A stretch of DNA of 64,000 bases from an uncultured Verrucomicrobia subdivision 3 bacterium (GCA_903884535.1 CAISEZ010000120.1:22485-86484), one strand, 5' to 3'; positions 1-9,534 are shown, counted from the stretch's first letter. The notes: a model not told the origin generated them from the letters alone. A program made the numbers and translations.

Positions 1-800
1 GCGAACTGCTGACACACACTTCCGGCCTGCCGCCGGACATCGAAACCAAAAGCGACTGGCACGGCCAGGCGACGGCGATTCAAAAAGCCTGCGCGGAAAA
101 ATTACAGAACAAACCCGGCACGGTTTTCAAATACAGCGACATCAATTTTTTCCTGCTCGGCGAAATCGTTCAGCGGGTGGGCCAATTGCCACTGGAAGTT
201 TTTGTGCAGCGCGAAATTTTTCAGCCGTTAAAAATGAGGGACACCGGTTTTTTGCCGGCAAAGGAAAAACGATTTCGCATTGCCCCGACCGAAGTGGTGG
301 CTGGCCAACCGTGGCGCGGTGTCGTCCATGACCCGACCGCGCGCCACATGGGCGGCGTGGCGGGTCACGCGGGGTTGTTCTTCACGGCCGGCGACCTAGC
401 ACGCTATGCGCGGATGTTGGTCAATCACGGCGAGCTGGACGGCGTGCGGATTTTCCAGCCGGCCACCGTGAAGCTGATGACCAGCGTGCAGACGCCGCCG
501 GCAATTTCCGCGAAGCGCGGGCTGGGCTGGGACATTGATTCGCCTTACGCCGGGCCGCGCGGTGAAATTTTCCCCGTTGGTTCCTACGGCCACACCGGCT
601 GGACGGGCGGTTCGTTGTGGATTGATCCCTTTTCCAAGACCTTCGTGATTTTTCTGTCGAACCGGAATCATCCAACGGAATCGGGCGTCGTGATTGCCTT
701 GCGGCACAAGCTGGGCACCCTGGCGGCGGAGGCGTTGGAAAATGTTGATTTCCCCAACGCCGCCGGTATTGTCGAGACAAAGAAACCCAATGAAAAATAA
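1..800 (+). CDS. Serine hydrolase, beta-lactamase (class C/PBP-like) family, 5' truncated by window edge
   Basis: The reading frame is open from base 3 to the stop at 798-800, so the N-terminus lies outside the window; the ATG at 177 is internal. Visible family marks are LLTHTSGLP near the start of the fragment, a YSD tripeptide (YSDINFFLLGE), equivalent to the Tyr-x-Asn/Asp motif, and an HTGWTGG segment near the C-terminus, equivalent to the Lys-Thr-Gly/His-Thr-Gly motif. The active-site Ser-x-x-Lys would lie upstream and is not seen. The family includes esterases, D-aminopeptidases and penicillin-binding-protein-like hydrolases, usually periplasmic; the substrate cannot be told. Murein turnover is possible given the nearby dipeptide epimerase and nagB, but that is inference. 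Confidence 0.85.
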   Translation, partial: ELLTHTSGLPPDIETKSDWHGQATAIQKACAEKLQNKPGTVFKYSDINFFLLGEIVQRVGQLPLEVFVQREIFQPLKMRDTGFLPAKEKRFRIAPTEVVAGQPWRGVVHDPTARHMGGVAGHAGLFFTAGDLARYARMLVNHGELDGVRIFQPATVKLMTSVQTPPAISAKRGLGWDIDSPYAGPRGEIFPVGSYGHTGWTGGSLWIDPFSKTFVIFLSNRNHPTESGVVIALRHKLGTLAAEALENVDFPNAAGIVETKKPNEK

Positions 801-1020
801 AGCCCATCTTTTCCCGGCTTGGACAAAGGGGCGACCGCTGGGGGCCGAACGGCGACCGATTCATGGGGGCTTTGGATTTGACTTGGGACGGTCCGCTGGT
901 GGAGATGGTGTGGTTTGTGCAGAAAATAAAAATCGTCGAACGCGAAAACCTGGCGCCGCCGGCGTTGCGGAACGGGTTGCTGGAACGGCTGGAACGCTGC
1001 CGGCGACTCCTTTGCACGCC

Positions 1021-1048
1021 CCACCCCCAAAACGGGGGGTGGATTTTT
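1021..1048 (+). terminator. Rho-independent terminator
   Basis: CCACCCCC (1021-1028) pairs with GGGGGTGG (1035-1042) around a short A-rich loop and is followed directly by ATTTTT. It lies about 220 bases after the hydrolase stop and before the next promoter region, as expected for a transcript end. Confidence 0.55.
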
Positions 1049-1146
1049 CCTTGCATTAAGCGAAGTTAAGAAAATAATCAATCACAGTTACTGGATGATC
1101 CAATTCAGTGAATAAACCTGAAAGCTACAAACCGATTGAACAGGCG

Positions 1147-1164
1147 GCCCGGTGAAAACCGGGC
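1147..1164 (+). promoter_or_regulatory. GNRA-capped hairpin in the 5' leader of the Calx-beta gene
   Basis: GCCCGGT (1147-1153), GAAA loop, ACCGGGC (1158-1164): a perfect 7-bp stem with a GNRA tetraloop, ending 16 bases before the AGGA at 1181 and 25 bases before the ATG at 1190. No T-run follows, so it is not a terminator. A role in mRNA stability or translation is inference. Confidence 0.4.
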
Positions 1165-1189
1165 TAAAAATCAAAACCAAAGGAATCCG

Positions 1190-4045
1190 ATGAAACTATT
1201 GAAACAAACCTCACCCATGTCCGCTTGGTTGCGCGCGGCGGCATTGGTGTTCTCCGTCGGCGCGCTGGCCAGCCAGAATGCCGGGGCACAGTTAATTTAC
1301 TCACAGGATTTTCACACCGATGACAGCGCGAACTGGGTGACGAACTACAGCACGGTTAATGGGGCAGGTAACAGCTATGTTAATTTTAACTATGATTATA
1401 CCACGGCTGGCATCCCGGCGGCACCGCACAGCACCGGTGGTAACACCAAGGGTTTGAAATTGAGTCCCGACTTTGCTGCCGGTGGGGGGATTACTGTTGG
1501 GGCAGTGCCCGGCGTGAGTGTTTCGCCAGTAAATTTCACCATCACCGCCAATTTTGACATGCATGCTGACATGTGGGTCAATTACAATGGCAGCTTTACC
1601 GCGCCGGCGACAACGTTGGCAACCCCGGGCGGCGGCAGTGGTTCCAGCATTTTTTATGGCTGCGGCTATGGCACTGCCGGTTCCTCGGCGCAAGTTGCCG
1701 GCACGGCGGACAGTATTTTTGTCGGCACGTGCACGGATAATGGTTCTTCGGCCGCGATGCGCATGTATGGGCCGTCCCAAACTTCCAGTTATCAGGATAA
1801 CTCTTATCAGAGCACTGGAACTTCAACCCCGGGCTTCGGAGGTGACCCGCGGGTTTACAACAACCCCAATGGTGTTCGGGCTTTTTACACGCTTTCAACG
1901 TGGGCCAGTGTCCCATCCCCGAATTGGACCAATTGGTTTCCCAACCGGAAGCCGCCGCAGGCACAGATCAATATTTATCCCCAACAAACCAACATCCAGT
2001 GTCTGGCTGGTCTTCTTGATTTTGCATGGCATGACGTAGAAGTGCAGAAAATCGGCAATGTGATTGTTTATTCCATTGACGGGCACATTGCCGCAACGGG
2101 CAATTCGTCCTCGGCGGGAACCCCGGCTGGCGACAAACTTTTGTTCACTGCGTGGGATATTAATTCCACCCTCTCGGCTGACCCGAACTTCACTAACCTG
2201 AACTTTGTGGTGTTCGCCAACATTGTTGTTTCCAATTACAACAACGTGGTGAACGTGACGGCACCGACGCCGACCTGCACCGAAGGCTCGCCCGGCTCGC
2301 CAGCCCAGTTCACCATCACGCGCAGTTCGGCCGGTGTGCCATTGACCGTCAATTATACTCTGACAGGCACAGCAACGAACGGCACCCAGTATCAAACCTT
2401 GCCGGTGAGCGTAACCTTCGCCTCCACTGCCACCTCTACGAACATTAACGTGGTGCCCATAGACGATGGCAATCCCAATGTGACAACAACAGTTATTTTG
2501 ACCCTCCAGCCGGGCACCGGATATGCCGGCGCTGGCAGTGCGGTGGTAAGTATTCTTGACGGCGACTCACCGACCATTGACATCACCGGCAGTTCGCAGG
2601 CATATGGTCGCTATACTAACACCGTCCCGCCCGGAAATAATGACTTTATCAACTACAAACTGACGCGTCGCGGAAGACTGACTACAGGTTCCGATTTGAG
2701 CGTGAATCTGGCTTACACCGGCTCAGCCGTGAGTGGCGCGGATTTCACGCCGGTCAGCAGTGTCACCATACCTGACGGATCGCAGACTGCGAGTTTTACG
2801 GTGGTGCCGCTGGATAATCCCAGTGTGACCACCAATCGGACGGTTACAATTGCGGTGGCCGGAGGCACGGGGTATGCCATCGGCACTGGGCCGGCGACCG
2901 GCACGGTGGTGACCGCCCACTATCCGGCACCGGTTGCGGTGTTACTGTCCGATGACCTGACCAGTTCAGGCGATGCCGCCAATTGGAACATCACCTATGG
3001 CTGCGGCGACCCCACGAATGACCCCACGGATTTCGAGGTGAATTTTGGCATGTCTCTAGCCAGCGCGGCCGGCGGCATCTCTATTCCTACGCCTCCTGGC
3101 GGAAACGCGAATGCGCTCCACCTGACCTGCAACAAGGACGTGAGCCCTGGCTCTGGTGGAGCGGTCAATGTCTATTACACCAACCTCTTCTTGAGCGGCG
3201 ACTATGCCGTCCGGTTCAACATGAACGTGATTGAGGCCCAGACGACGGCTAGTGCCACCGAAGGTGTTGTATTCGGCATTAACCACACGGGCACTTGCAG
3301 CAACTGGTGGTATGGCGGCGGGACGCTAGCGCCGCAAACTTGGGCTAGCGACGGCATCTGGTATTATGTCACCGCACAACCCGCTGGTTCAGCCGCTGGA
3401 GATTATCAGGAATTCACCGGACAGGGCGGCACCAATGGGAATACAGGGTTTCAAAAGATAGCCACGCAGTCCCAATCTTCCTACGCGCAAGTGTTCAAGG
3501 ATAATCCGGGTGCGTTCACTTGTCTCGACGGCTTCGGCAACCAGACCGCTGGCGTGCCTGCCAACGGCACTCCGGCCTTGGGGTATGACGCGAGCACTTG
3601 GAGCGACGTGGAGATCAAACAGCTAGACGGCGTGGTCACCATGTCCATCAACCACACAGCCATCTTTGTCTATACCAACACGACGGTCTGGACAAATGGC
3701 TACTTGATGCTGGGTTACGCGGATCCCTATGGAGCCAGCATAGCCAGTCCTGATGCAGGTGCGTATTTTGCGAACCTGCAGGTGGTGCAACTGCCCACCA
3801 CCTCGGTTGTCACGATTAAAAGGATAGATATTGGTTTCGGCAGTGTTGTGGTTACATTTGCAACATCAAATCCTGCAGACACAGCCTCATCATTCACCCT
3901 TCAGAGTTCTAGTGAGGTGAACGGCACTTATAATGACATCAGTTTCCCTAGTGCTACCATTTCGTCATATATTGGCAACCAGTTTCAGGCCACGACTACT
4001 TACACAGGTGGGGCGCACCGATATTATCGTATCCGTCATAACTGA
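1190..4045 (+). CDS. Large secreted Calx-beta domain protein
   Basis: 951 residues. I chose the ATG at 1190 because AGGA (1181-1184) sits 5 bases upstream and the protein then begins with a normal signal peptide (MKLLKQ, hydrophobic stretch, cleavage near AGA-QL); the in-frame start at 1136 would bury it. Two Calx-beta repeats lie in the middle (about residues 370-470 and 490-600), recognisable from the NYTLTGTATNGTQY and LAYTGSAVSGADF type strands and the ILDGD/TVVTA ends. They are flanked by two related beta-rich, Asn/Gly/Thr-rich domains that both contain a D-x-AxW segment followed by long beta-sandwich-like sequence. There is no PEP-CTERM or other sorting tail. It is probably a surface or extracellular matrix/adhesion protein; its ligand is unknown. 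Confidence 0.8.
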   Translation: MKLLKQTSPMSAWLRAAALVFSVGALASQNAGAQLIYSQDFHTDDSANWVTNYSTVNGAGNSYVNFNYDYTTAGIPAAPHSTGGNTKGLKLSPDFAAGGGITVGAVPGVSVSPVNFTITANFDMHADMWVNYNGSFTAPATTLATPGGGSGSSIFYGCGYGTAGSSAQVAGTADSIFVGTCTDNGSSAAMRMYGPSQTSSYQDNSYQSTGTSTPGFGGDPRVYNNPNGVRAFYTLSTWASVPSPNWTNWFPNRKPPQAQINIYPQQTNIQCLAGLLDFAWHDVEVQKIGNVIVYSIDGHIAATGNSSSAGTPAGDKLLFTAWDINSTLSADPNFTNLNFVVFANIVVSNYNNVVNVTAPTPTCTEGSPGSPAQFTITRSSAGVPLTVNYTLTGTATNGTQYQTLPVSVTFASTATSTNINVVPIDDGNPNVTTTVILTLQPGTGYAGAGSAVVSILDGDSPTIDITGSSQAYGRYTNTVPPGNNDFINYKLTRRGRLTTGSDLSVNLAYTGSAVSGADFTPVSSVTIPDGSQTASFTVVPLDNPSVTTNRTVTIAVAGGTGYAIGTGPATGTVVTAHYPAPVAVLLSDDLTSSGDAANWNITYGCGDPTNDPTDFEVNFGMSLASAAGGISIPTPPGGNANALHLTCNKDVSPGSGGAVNVYYTNLFLSGDYAVRFNMNVIEAQTTASATEGVVFGINHTGTCSNWWYGGGTLAPQTWASDGIWYYVTAQPAGSAAGDYQEFTGQGGTNGNTGFQKIATQSQSSYAQVFKDNPGAFTCLDGFGNQTAGVPANGTPALGYDASTWSDVEIKQLDGVVTMSINHTAIFVYTNTTVWTNGYLMLGYADPYGASIASPDAGAYFANLQVVQLPTTSVVTIKRIDIGFGSVVVTFATSNPADTASSFTLQSSSEVNGTYNDISFPSATISSYIGNQFQATTTYTGGAHRYYRIRHN

Positions 4046-4067
4046 CCGTAATTGATTCATAATCTAA

Positions 4068-4098
4068 CCGGGGCATCCGCAGCGGGCGGGTGTCCCGG
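4068..4098 (+). terminator. Strong hairpin after the Calx-beta gene, terminator-like
   Basis: CCGGGGCATCCGC (4068-4080) pairs with GCGGGTGTCCCGG (4086-4098), 13 pairs including two G-U in RNA, with a 5-base loop. It starts 22 bases after the stop at 4045. The tail lacks a proper T-run, so this may be an RNA-stability or pause hairpin rather than a strict terminator. Confidence 0.45.
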
Positions 4099-4153
4099 CT
4101 TAATGAAGCAGAAGCGGCTCATGGTTTAAGATGTTTGAAAACCAATAACTGAC

Positions 4154-4993
4154 ATGAAACAGAAACAATTGTCTAGTGGAAAGCGGGCGGCCTTCACCTT
4201 GATCGAACTCTTGGTGGTCATTGCCATCATTGCCATCTTGGCGGCGATGCTGCTGCCGGCGCTGGCGGCCGCCAAAAACAAGGCCTATGCCGTTCAATGT
4301 GTCAGTAACGTGAAGCAACTGCAACTGGGTTGGTTGCTTTATGCCAATGACAACAGTGATGCCATGATGCCAAATTCACCCTTGGGCGCTGCTGGCACCA
4401 GTTGGTGCGGCGGCTCCGGTGAGAGTTGGGCGGCAAACCCGGCCAACACCAATGTCCTGTATTATCAGACCAATCTGATGGCTGGCTTCATGACCGGTCA
4501 GTTGGGTGTGTATCGCTGTCCGGCCGACATTGTTCCTTCAGATAATGGGCAACGCATTCGCTCTTACTCCATGCAAGGCCAGGTAGGGACCACTAAGCAA
4601 TACCAATCCAACGCCAAGACTTATGCAAAATTGGGAAATATAGCCGGCTTTCCTGGGTCGTCTGATATGATTATTTTTGTGGAGGAAAGCATGAGCAGCC
4701 TGAACGACGGCTATTTGCAGATCAACAATGCCTATGCTGCCACGGCTGGAACCTATAGTGGGCAAGCTACTTTTCCTGATGTGCCGGGTTCCTACCATAA
4801 ATGGAGTTGCGGTATGTCTTTTGCCGACGGTCATTCGGAAATCCACAAATGGCAGACTTCCGTCCTTAAGATCCCTACAGTTTATAACAATGTTGGAGTT
4901 AACAATGGAGGGAATGTAATAGCAGGCAACCCAACGGGTCCAACGGCCACGGATTGGCAGTGGTTCACGTCACGTTGTGCGGCTCATGATTAA
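4154..4993 (+). CDS. Pseudopilin-like protein, prepilin N-terminal methylation/cleavage domain
   Basis: 279 residues. Residues about 12-36 carry a type IV prepilin/type II secretion signal, [20 protein letters not shown], with Ala instead of the usual Gly before the cleaved Phe and a Glu at +5. The C-terminal part has the [16 protein letters not shown] segment typical of the H-X9-DG family that is abundant in Verrucomicrobiota, Planctomycetes and Lentisphaerae. The product is expected to be membrane-anchored through the hydrophobic N-terminal helix after processing by a prepilin peptidase encoded elsewhere. The gene following 32 bases downstream is a paralogue. Function beyond the family is unknown. 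Confidence 0.85.
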   Translation: MKQKQLSSGKRAAFTLIELLVVIAIIAILAAMLLPALAAAKNKAYAVQCVSNVKQLQLGWLLYANDNSDAMMPNSPLGAAGTSWCGGSGESWAANPANTNVLYYQTNLMAGFMTGQLGVYRCPADIVPSDNGQRIRSYSMQGQVGTTKQYQSNAKTYAKLGNIAGFPGSSDMIIFVEESMSSLNDGYLQINNAYAATAGTYSGQATFPDVPGSYHKWSCGMSFADGHSEIHKWQTSVLKIPTVYNNVGVNNGGNVIAGNPTGPTATDWQWFTSRCAAHD

Positions 4994-5025
4994 CCAATCT
5001 TTGGCGGTATGAGAATTCCAGCCCT

Positions 5026-5868
5026 ATGCCACTGAACAAAAACATTCAAACGCTCTGCCGCAGCAAAGCATTTACCTTGATTGAACTGCTGGTAGTAATC
5101 GCCATCATTGCCATTCTGGCGGCGATGCTGCTGCCCGCATTGGCCAGCGCCAAGGAGCGTGCCAAGCGGATCGCCTGCTTGAGCAATGAAAAACAGATGG
5201 GCCTTGGCAGCCAAATGTTCGCCGAAGATGACAATAAACATGCCTACACCGGCACGATGAATTATGCTGACGACGATATGAACTGGCTGTATCCAACCTA
5301 TCTGCCAGCATTGAAAGCATTCTCCTGTCCATCCACCAAGAATGAGGTTAGGACGAATACCGCCGCGCTAACGGCTTTCACGCCGCAGCCAAAATACACC
5401 TTTAACCAGACCGATGTGACTTCCTGGCAGGAACGCATTCATGGGGGCTCGGTATATGTGACAGATTTGGTGACGAACGCTGGCGGTAAAGAACAACTCT
5501 ACGGCACGAGCTATGAGTGTTCGGGCTTCTTGAACAGCGTGTTGGCGGGAGGAGCAACCAGCATGGGGCATCGCAAAACCCAGAACATTTGTGGCCACTA
5601 CAACACCACAATCACCGAACTGCCCTATGCCAGCGCCGGTCAGTTCATCAGTTCATCGGACATTTTTATCATTTACGATGCAGACGATCAAGTTGCCGGC
5701 GACCCGACCCGTAAGAACGACAATTATCCCGACCCCGGCGACAATCATGGAACTGCTGGCGGCAATTTTGTCTTTTGCGACGGCCACGCCCAATGGGTGC
5801 CTCAAAAAGTCTATATGCGCACCTTCATTCTAGGCACTGACGAGTATCATTATCCGATCGTCCCTTGA
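5026..5868 (+). CDS. Pseudopilin-like protein, second tandem copy
   Basis: 280 residues, paralogue of the preceding gene. The prepilin signal [20 protein letters not shown] lies at about residues 15-34, again with Ala at -1. The rest of the protein is divergent from its neighbour, but the C-terminus keeps the [15 protein letters not shown] variant of the H-X9-DG box. The two N-terminal coding regions are nearly identical at DNA level, so this looks like a tandem duplication with divergence outside the signal. It is probably co-transcribed with the upstream copy and ended by the hairpin at 6031-6059. Confidence 0.85.
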   Translation: MPLNKNIQTLCRSKAFTLIELLVVIAIIAILAAMLLPALASAKERAKRIACLSNEKQMGLGSQMFAEDDNKHAYTGTMNYADDDMNWLYPTYLPALKAFSCPSTKNEVRTNTAALTAFTPQPKYTFNQTDVTSWQERIHGGSVYVTDLVTNAGGKEQLYGTSYECSGFLNSVLAGGATSMGHRKTQNICGHYNTTITELPYASAGQFISSSDIFIIYDADDQVAGDPTRKNDNYPDPGDNHGTAGGNFVFCDGHAQWVPQKVYMRTFILGTDEYHYPIVP

Positions 5869-5944
5869 TACCTGCAGTCCGGTTTTAAACGGTCGCTTGC
5901 TTTTTTCGCCTCAAAAACTCAAACGGTTACCTATGCAATTTTAA

Positions 5945-6020
5945 TCAACATTGGCAAAAAGCTGATGGGGTATGCGGGTCAGGCTACCCGGCGGCGCAGC
6001 AACGTCGCCCTACCACGCCG
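5945..6020. repeat. Structured intergenic DNA, two small hairpins
   Basis: Between the pseudopilin and epimerase genes the DNA turns GC-rich and holds CGGGT/ACCCG (around 5976-5992) and GGCGGCG/CGTCGCC (around 5991-6010) inverted repeats. No open frame fits. It resembles an interspersed intergenic repeat, but with one copy visible that is only a suspicion. Confidence 0.25.
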
Positions 6021-6027
6021 GATTGAT

Positions 6028-7080
6028 TTAACGCGGACTCACTTGGAGTCCGCGTTTTTCTTTTGCAGTTGTGAAAGATAAAATCCCATTTTGCGCCGTC
6101 ACGCCGACGAACGGGTCGTTCGTGATCAGCAGATTCCCGTCCACATCGAGATAGTCCGCCAGTTCCGCCAGATGCGCGGCGGCGCTGACCAGCACGCTGG
6201 TTTCGATCATGCAGCCGATCATCGTCTGCAAGCCGGCTTGGCGCGCGGCTTGCAACGTGTCGTAGGCCATGCTCACGCCGCCGGTTTTAACCAGCTTCAC
6301 GTTGACGCCGTGAAAACATTCGGCACAACGCGGGATGTCCTTCACTGTGTGGCAGGATTCGTCGGCGAAAATGGGCAGCGGCGAACGCGCCTTGAGCCAT
6401 TTCAAATCCGCGTCGCTTGCCGTGCGCGGCATCGGCTGTTCGATGAACTGGATTTTTTTATCCGTCGCCACCAGCCATTCCAACATCCGCAACGCCTCTT
6501 CCTTGGTCTTCCAGCCTTCGTTCGCGTCCACGCGCACCGGTTTGTCCGGCGCAACGGAACGCAGCGCGGCGAAATTCTCGCGGTCGCGCGGGTCGCCCAC
6601 CTTGAGTTTGATGACGGGATACGGTGCCGCGTCCAAAACTTTTCTGCGGATGATGTCCGGCGCGTCAATGCCGATGCTGAAGGAAGTGACGTGATGGTTT
6701 TCGCGGAAGCCGAGGCCGAGACAATCATGGAGCGGCTGGCCCGCGCGTTTCGCCGCGCCATCCAGCACGGCGAGATTCAATGCGCAGCGCGCGGCAACGG
6801 GAATTCCCGGAAGTGCTTCCAAATAATTCATGCTGCCCGGCACGTCGGCGAACGACAGCCGCGACGCGTCCAGCGTCTGGAGAAATTTCAGGACCCCGGC
6901 GGCGGATTCGCCATACAAGGAAGATGGCGCCGCTTCGCCGAGAGCAAGGATGCCGTCGGCATCCGCGAGTTCCACGAGGACGGTGTGGTGGAGGCCCGAG
7001 CCGGCGGTGCTGGCGATTTTCCAAGGATTGGCGAGCCGCAGCTCACAGGGACGGGCGGTCAATTTCACCACTGAATTCAA
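6028..7080 (-). CDS. Dipeptide epimerase (L-Ala-D/L-Glu epimerase-like), enolase superfamily
   Basis: 350 residues, normal length for the family. The muconate-lactonizing/mandelate-racemase fold is seen from the catalytic KLKVG (Lys-x-Lys, about residues 158-162), the metal ligands in VDANEGW, FIEQP and FADES, and the second catalytic Lys in VKTGG. The DVDGN near the C-terminus is the Asp-x-Asp that binds the dipeptide amino group and distinguishes dipeptide epimerases from other members. The reaction is epimerisation of L-Ala-D-Glu (or a related dipeptide) to the L,L form, a murein peptide recycling step in the cytosol. It is divergent from nagB, which acts on recycled amino sugars. Exact dipeptide specificity cannot be read from sequence. 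Confidence 0.85.
   Translation of the reverse strand: MNSVVKLTARPCELRLANPWKIASTAGSGLHHTVLVELADADGILALGEAAPSSLYGESAAGVLKFLQTLDASRLSFADVPGSMNYLEALPGIPVAARCALNLAVLDGAAKRAGQPLHDCLGLGFRENHHVTSFSIGIDAPDIIRRKVLDAAPYPVIKLKVGDPRDRENFAALRSVAPDKPVRVDANEGWKTKEEALRMLEWLVATDKKIQFIEQPMPRTASDADLKWLKARSPLPIFADESCHTVKDIPRCAECFHGVNVKLVKTGGVSMAYDTLQAARQAGLQTMIGCMIETSVLVSAAAHLAELADYLDVDGNLLITNDPFVGVTAQNGILSFTTAKEKRGLQVSPR
6031..6059 (+). terminator. Terminator for the pseudopilin operon, overlapping the 3' end of the convergent epimerase gene
   Basis: ACGCGGACTC (6031-6040) and GAGTCCGCGT (6046-6055) form a perfect 10-bp stem with a 5-base loop, followed on the + strand by TTTTTCTTTT. It lies inside the last codons of the epimerase gene on the - strand; there the hairpin has no T-run, so it should work mainly for + strand transcripts. 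Confidence 0.6.
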
Positions 7081-7259
7081 ACAGGTTTTCGCGCGTTTGC
7101 AACTGGATTGAGTTCGCGGAGACCCCCTAAAAATAGCTGCGACATTCCGTGCGCTGGATAACCTGGCGTGGTTGGGTCGTCCTGCCGATCCGGATGGAAC
7201 CCCTAATACAGGGGGATTACTTGCCGCCGCACTTCAAGTAAATTTAAAGGGCAACATTC

Positions 7260-8084
7260 ATGGAAGTCATCATCCAATCCAATGCGGAACTGGCGGCCCG
7301 GACGGCGGCCGATGTCATCGCGCGGGCGCTGGTGGCCAAGCCCGACTTGGTGCTCGGGCTGGCGACCGGCTGCACCATGGAATCGCTCTATGACCTGCTG
7401 GTGCAAAAACATCAGGACACCGGGCTGGATTTTTCACGGTGCCGGACGTTCAACCTCGATGAATATGTCGGGCTGGCGGCGAATGATCCGTGTTCCTACC
7501 ACTATTTCATGCGGCAGCGTTTTTTTGACAGCGTGAACATCGACTTGCGCAACACGCATCTGCCGGACGGCATGGCCGAAGATCTGGCGGCGGAGTGTGC
7601 GCGTTACGAGGCAAGGATTGTGGCGTGCGGCGGCATTGATTTACAGGTGCTGGGCATCGGCCTCAACGGACATCTCGGCTTCAACGAGCCGCTCTCGGCT
7701 TTCCGGTCGCGCACCCGGGTGCAGACCCTGTCTCGTGTGACCCGCGCGCAAAATGCACCGCTGTTTCCCAGTCCGGGCCAGGTGCCGCGCCAGGCCATCA
7801 CCATGGGGGTGGGCACCATTTTGGATGCGCGCCAATGTCTGCTGCTGGCCACCGGTTTGGAAAAAGCGGACGTGGTGGCCAAGGCGATCGAGGGGCCGTT
7901 GACGGCGATGGTCACCGCCACCGCGCTGCAACTGCATCCGGCTTGCACCATCGTGCTGGATCAAGACGCCGCCAGCCAGCTCAAGGAAAACGACCATTAT
8001 CAACGGCCGGTGGCAACGCCCAATAAAAATGGCGGCCCGCCGCCGGTCCGACCGCAAAAAATCCTGCTGGCCAGCCCGCCCTGA
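7260..8084 (+). CDS. nagB: Glucosamine-6-phosphate deaminase
   Basis: 274 residues, usual length. It converts glucosamine-6-phosphate to fructose-6-phosphate and ammonia in the cytosol. Motifs in order: LGLATG phosphate loop near residue 37, FNLDEYVGL at 64-72 with the catalytic Asp, GIGLNGHLGFNEP at 132-144 with the catalytic His/Glu, SRTR, and AITMGVGTIL. A GGGC-type ribosome binding site lies about 7 bases before the ATG. The gene is divergent from the dipeptide epimerase, with 179 bases between them that must hold both promoters. The C-terminal 25 residues (Asn/Pro/Lys-rich) are an extension without known function. Confidence 0.93.
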   Translation: MEVIIQSNAELAARTAADVIARALVAKPDLVLGLATGCTMESLYDLLVQKHQDTGLDFSRCRTFNLDEYVGLAANDPCSYHYFMRQRFFDSVNIDLRNTHLPDGMAEDLAAECARYEARIVACGGIDLQVLGIGLNGHLGFNEPLSAFRSRTRVQTLSRVTRAQNAPLFPSPGQVPRQAITMGVGTILDARQCLLLATGLEKADVVAKAIEGPLTAMVTATALQLHPACTIVLDQDAASQLKENDHYQRPVATPNKNGGPPPVRPQKILLASPP

Positions 8085-8164
8085 CGCCGGCCCGGCGACG
8101 GAACGCAAATCATTTGATGCGCCCACGGTTGACAGAAACCCGCAAATGGAGTTCCTTAAACGGA

Positions 8165-9436
8165 ATGTCCAAGCAGCGTCCAAGCAAAAGCGTCCGCAAA
8201 ACGGCGTCCGCCGCGCCGGCCGGGCCGGAGAATTCGTGGACCCGCCGGCTGTTCAAGAACACCTACACGCGCAGCGGGCGGCGGATGAAAGTGGCCGGCT
8301 GGGCGGTCAAGCTCCAGCATCAGGGACGCCGCCACACGTTCTCCCTGGCGACGCCGAACCGTGCCGCTGCCGCCGTCGAGGCCAAGGCGATTTATGAAAC
8401 CATCGTGGCCGAGGGCTGGGACGCGGCGTTGAATCTGGAAAAACAACCGGGCGATTTTCCCAAATCCGATGCGCGTTATTGGCAGGAAGAATTACTCCAG
8501 CGCCGCTACACTTTTCCGGCGGCGGGCGAACCGGAGAAATCATTTGCCGCGCGGATTGGCCACGCGGGCAACAGCTTTTTTTTTCCGCTGGGCACCGCCG
8601 ACCTCGCGGCCGCCGCCAAAACGGCCTGCCACATTTACTGCACCATTGTCAAAAAAGGCTGGGAGGCGGCGAGCAAGTTGTATCCCCGCGAATTGATCGT
8701 GTCGTTTGAATGGTCCTCCAATCCCATCCTGTGGACTTACACCACGGTGCACACGCTGGTGGGCCGACTGGCCCGCATTGAAACCGCTCCGTCCCCGACC
8801 GGGTTGCACCGCGTGTTGGTGGTGGAGACCGAATCCGGTTTGCGCCGCGCCTTGACTTGGTGCATCAATCACCAGCCGGGCTTTTGCGCCGTGCCGTGCG
8901 ACTCGCTGGAAACTTTTGCGCCGCTGGCCGCCGCGCACAAACCGCTGCTGGTGCTGCTCAACCGCAGTCTGGCCGAGCGGCTGGGGATTGAGCTGTCCGG
9001 CGGCTTGACCGCGCTGCCGTCCGGCGCACTCGCGCTGGCCTATTCTGTTTCGGTGGATGGCGACCATATGTTTGTTTCCACGCCCGGCGGCGCCGAAGGT
9101 TACCTGCTCAAGCGCCTGCCGCCGGCGAACCTGCTCGACCCGCTGTTGGCGGACGGAAATTATTCCGCCACCGCCGCCGACCCGCTTGCACCCGTCAAAC
9201 ATTTTTTCAAGGGCTTGCTGCGGTCCCGCGCCAATCCGCATACCGATGCGCTGGCCAAACTCACCAAACGCGAAAATGAAGTGTTGCTGCTCTTGAGCAA
9301 AGGCGGCGTGGACAAGGAAATCGCGTCGGCGATGGGCATCAGCCTGTGGACCGTGCATGGCCATATCAAAAAAATCTTCGAGCGCCTCGGCGTGCGCACC
9401 CGCACCGAAGCCGTGGTCCGTTATCTGGAAAAATGA
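8165..9436 (+). CDS. LuxR-type regulator with duplicated N-terminal module and degenerate receiver-like domain
   Basis: 423 residues from ATG 8165 (GGAG at 8148-8151); an upstream in-frame ATG at 8117 would add 16 residues. The C-terminal about 58 residues (LTKRENEVLLLLSKG...TVHGHIKKIFERLGV) are a clear GerE/LuxR helix-turn-helix. Before it, about residues 215-345 resemble a response-regulator receiver (HRVLVVETESG...LLKRLPP), but the phospho-acceptor Asp region is not conserved, so phosphorylation is doubtful. The N-terminus has two related units of about 60 residues, each with a basic beta-strand part and an AAAxEAKAIY-IVxxGWxAA helix (about 40-95 and 125-185), reminiscent of small nucleic-acid-binding modules. 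It is probably a DNA-binding regulator; targets are unknown. Confidence 0.7.
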   Translation: MSKQRPSKSVRKTASAAPAGPENSWTRRLFKNTYTRSGRRMKVAGWAVKLQHQGRRHTFSLATPNRAAAAVEAKAIYETIVAEGWDAALNLEKQPGDFPKSDARYWQEELLQRRYTFPAAGEPEKSFAARIGHAGNSFFFPLGTADLAAAAKTACHIYCTIVKKGWEAASKLYPRELIVSFEWSSNPILWTYTTVHTLVGRLARIETAPSPTGLHRVLVVETESGLRRALTWCINHQPGFCAVPCDSLETFAPLAAAHKPLLVLLNRSLAERLGIELSGGLTALPSGALALAYSVSVDGDHMFVSTPGGAEGYLLKRLPPANLLDPLLADGNYSATAADPLAPVKHFFKGLLRSRANPHTDALAKLTKRENEVLLLLSKGGVDKEIASAMGISLWTVHGHIKKIFERLGVRTRTEAVVRYLEK

Positions 9437-9534
9437 CCGCGTCGCGCCGGTAACTTCGGCCCGGGATAAAACGTCCAGCTAGACAGGCAGGCATTTTCCG
9501 GGTGAGAATGCCGCTATCGAATCCCACAAAATTT

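Larger units (their letters stand above)
801..1189. other. Intergenic region with terminator and leader hairpin
   Basis: This 389-base gap follows the hydrolase. It contains a rho-independent-type terminator (1021-1048) and a GNRA-type hairpin just before the next gene (1147-1164). A short open frame at 863-1069 (68 codons) has no ribosome binding site and no family I recognise, so I do not call it a gene. The AT-richer part at 1060-1130 is the likely promoter region of the Calx-beta gene, but I cannot fix -35/-10 boxes. Confidence 0.4.
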
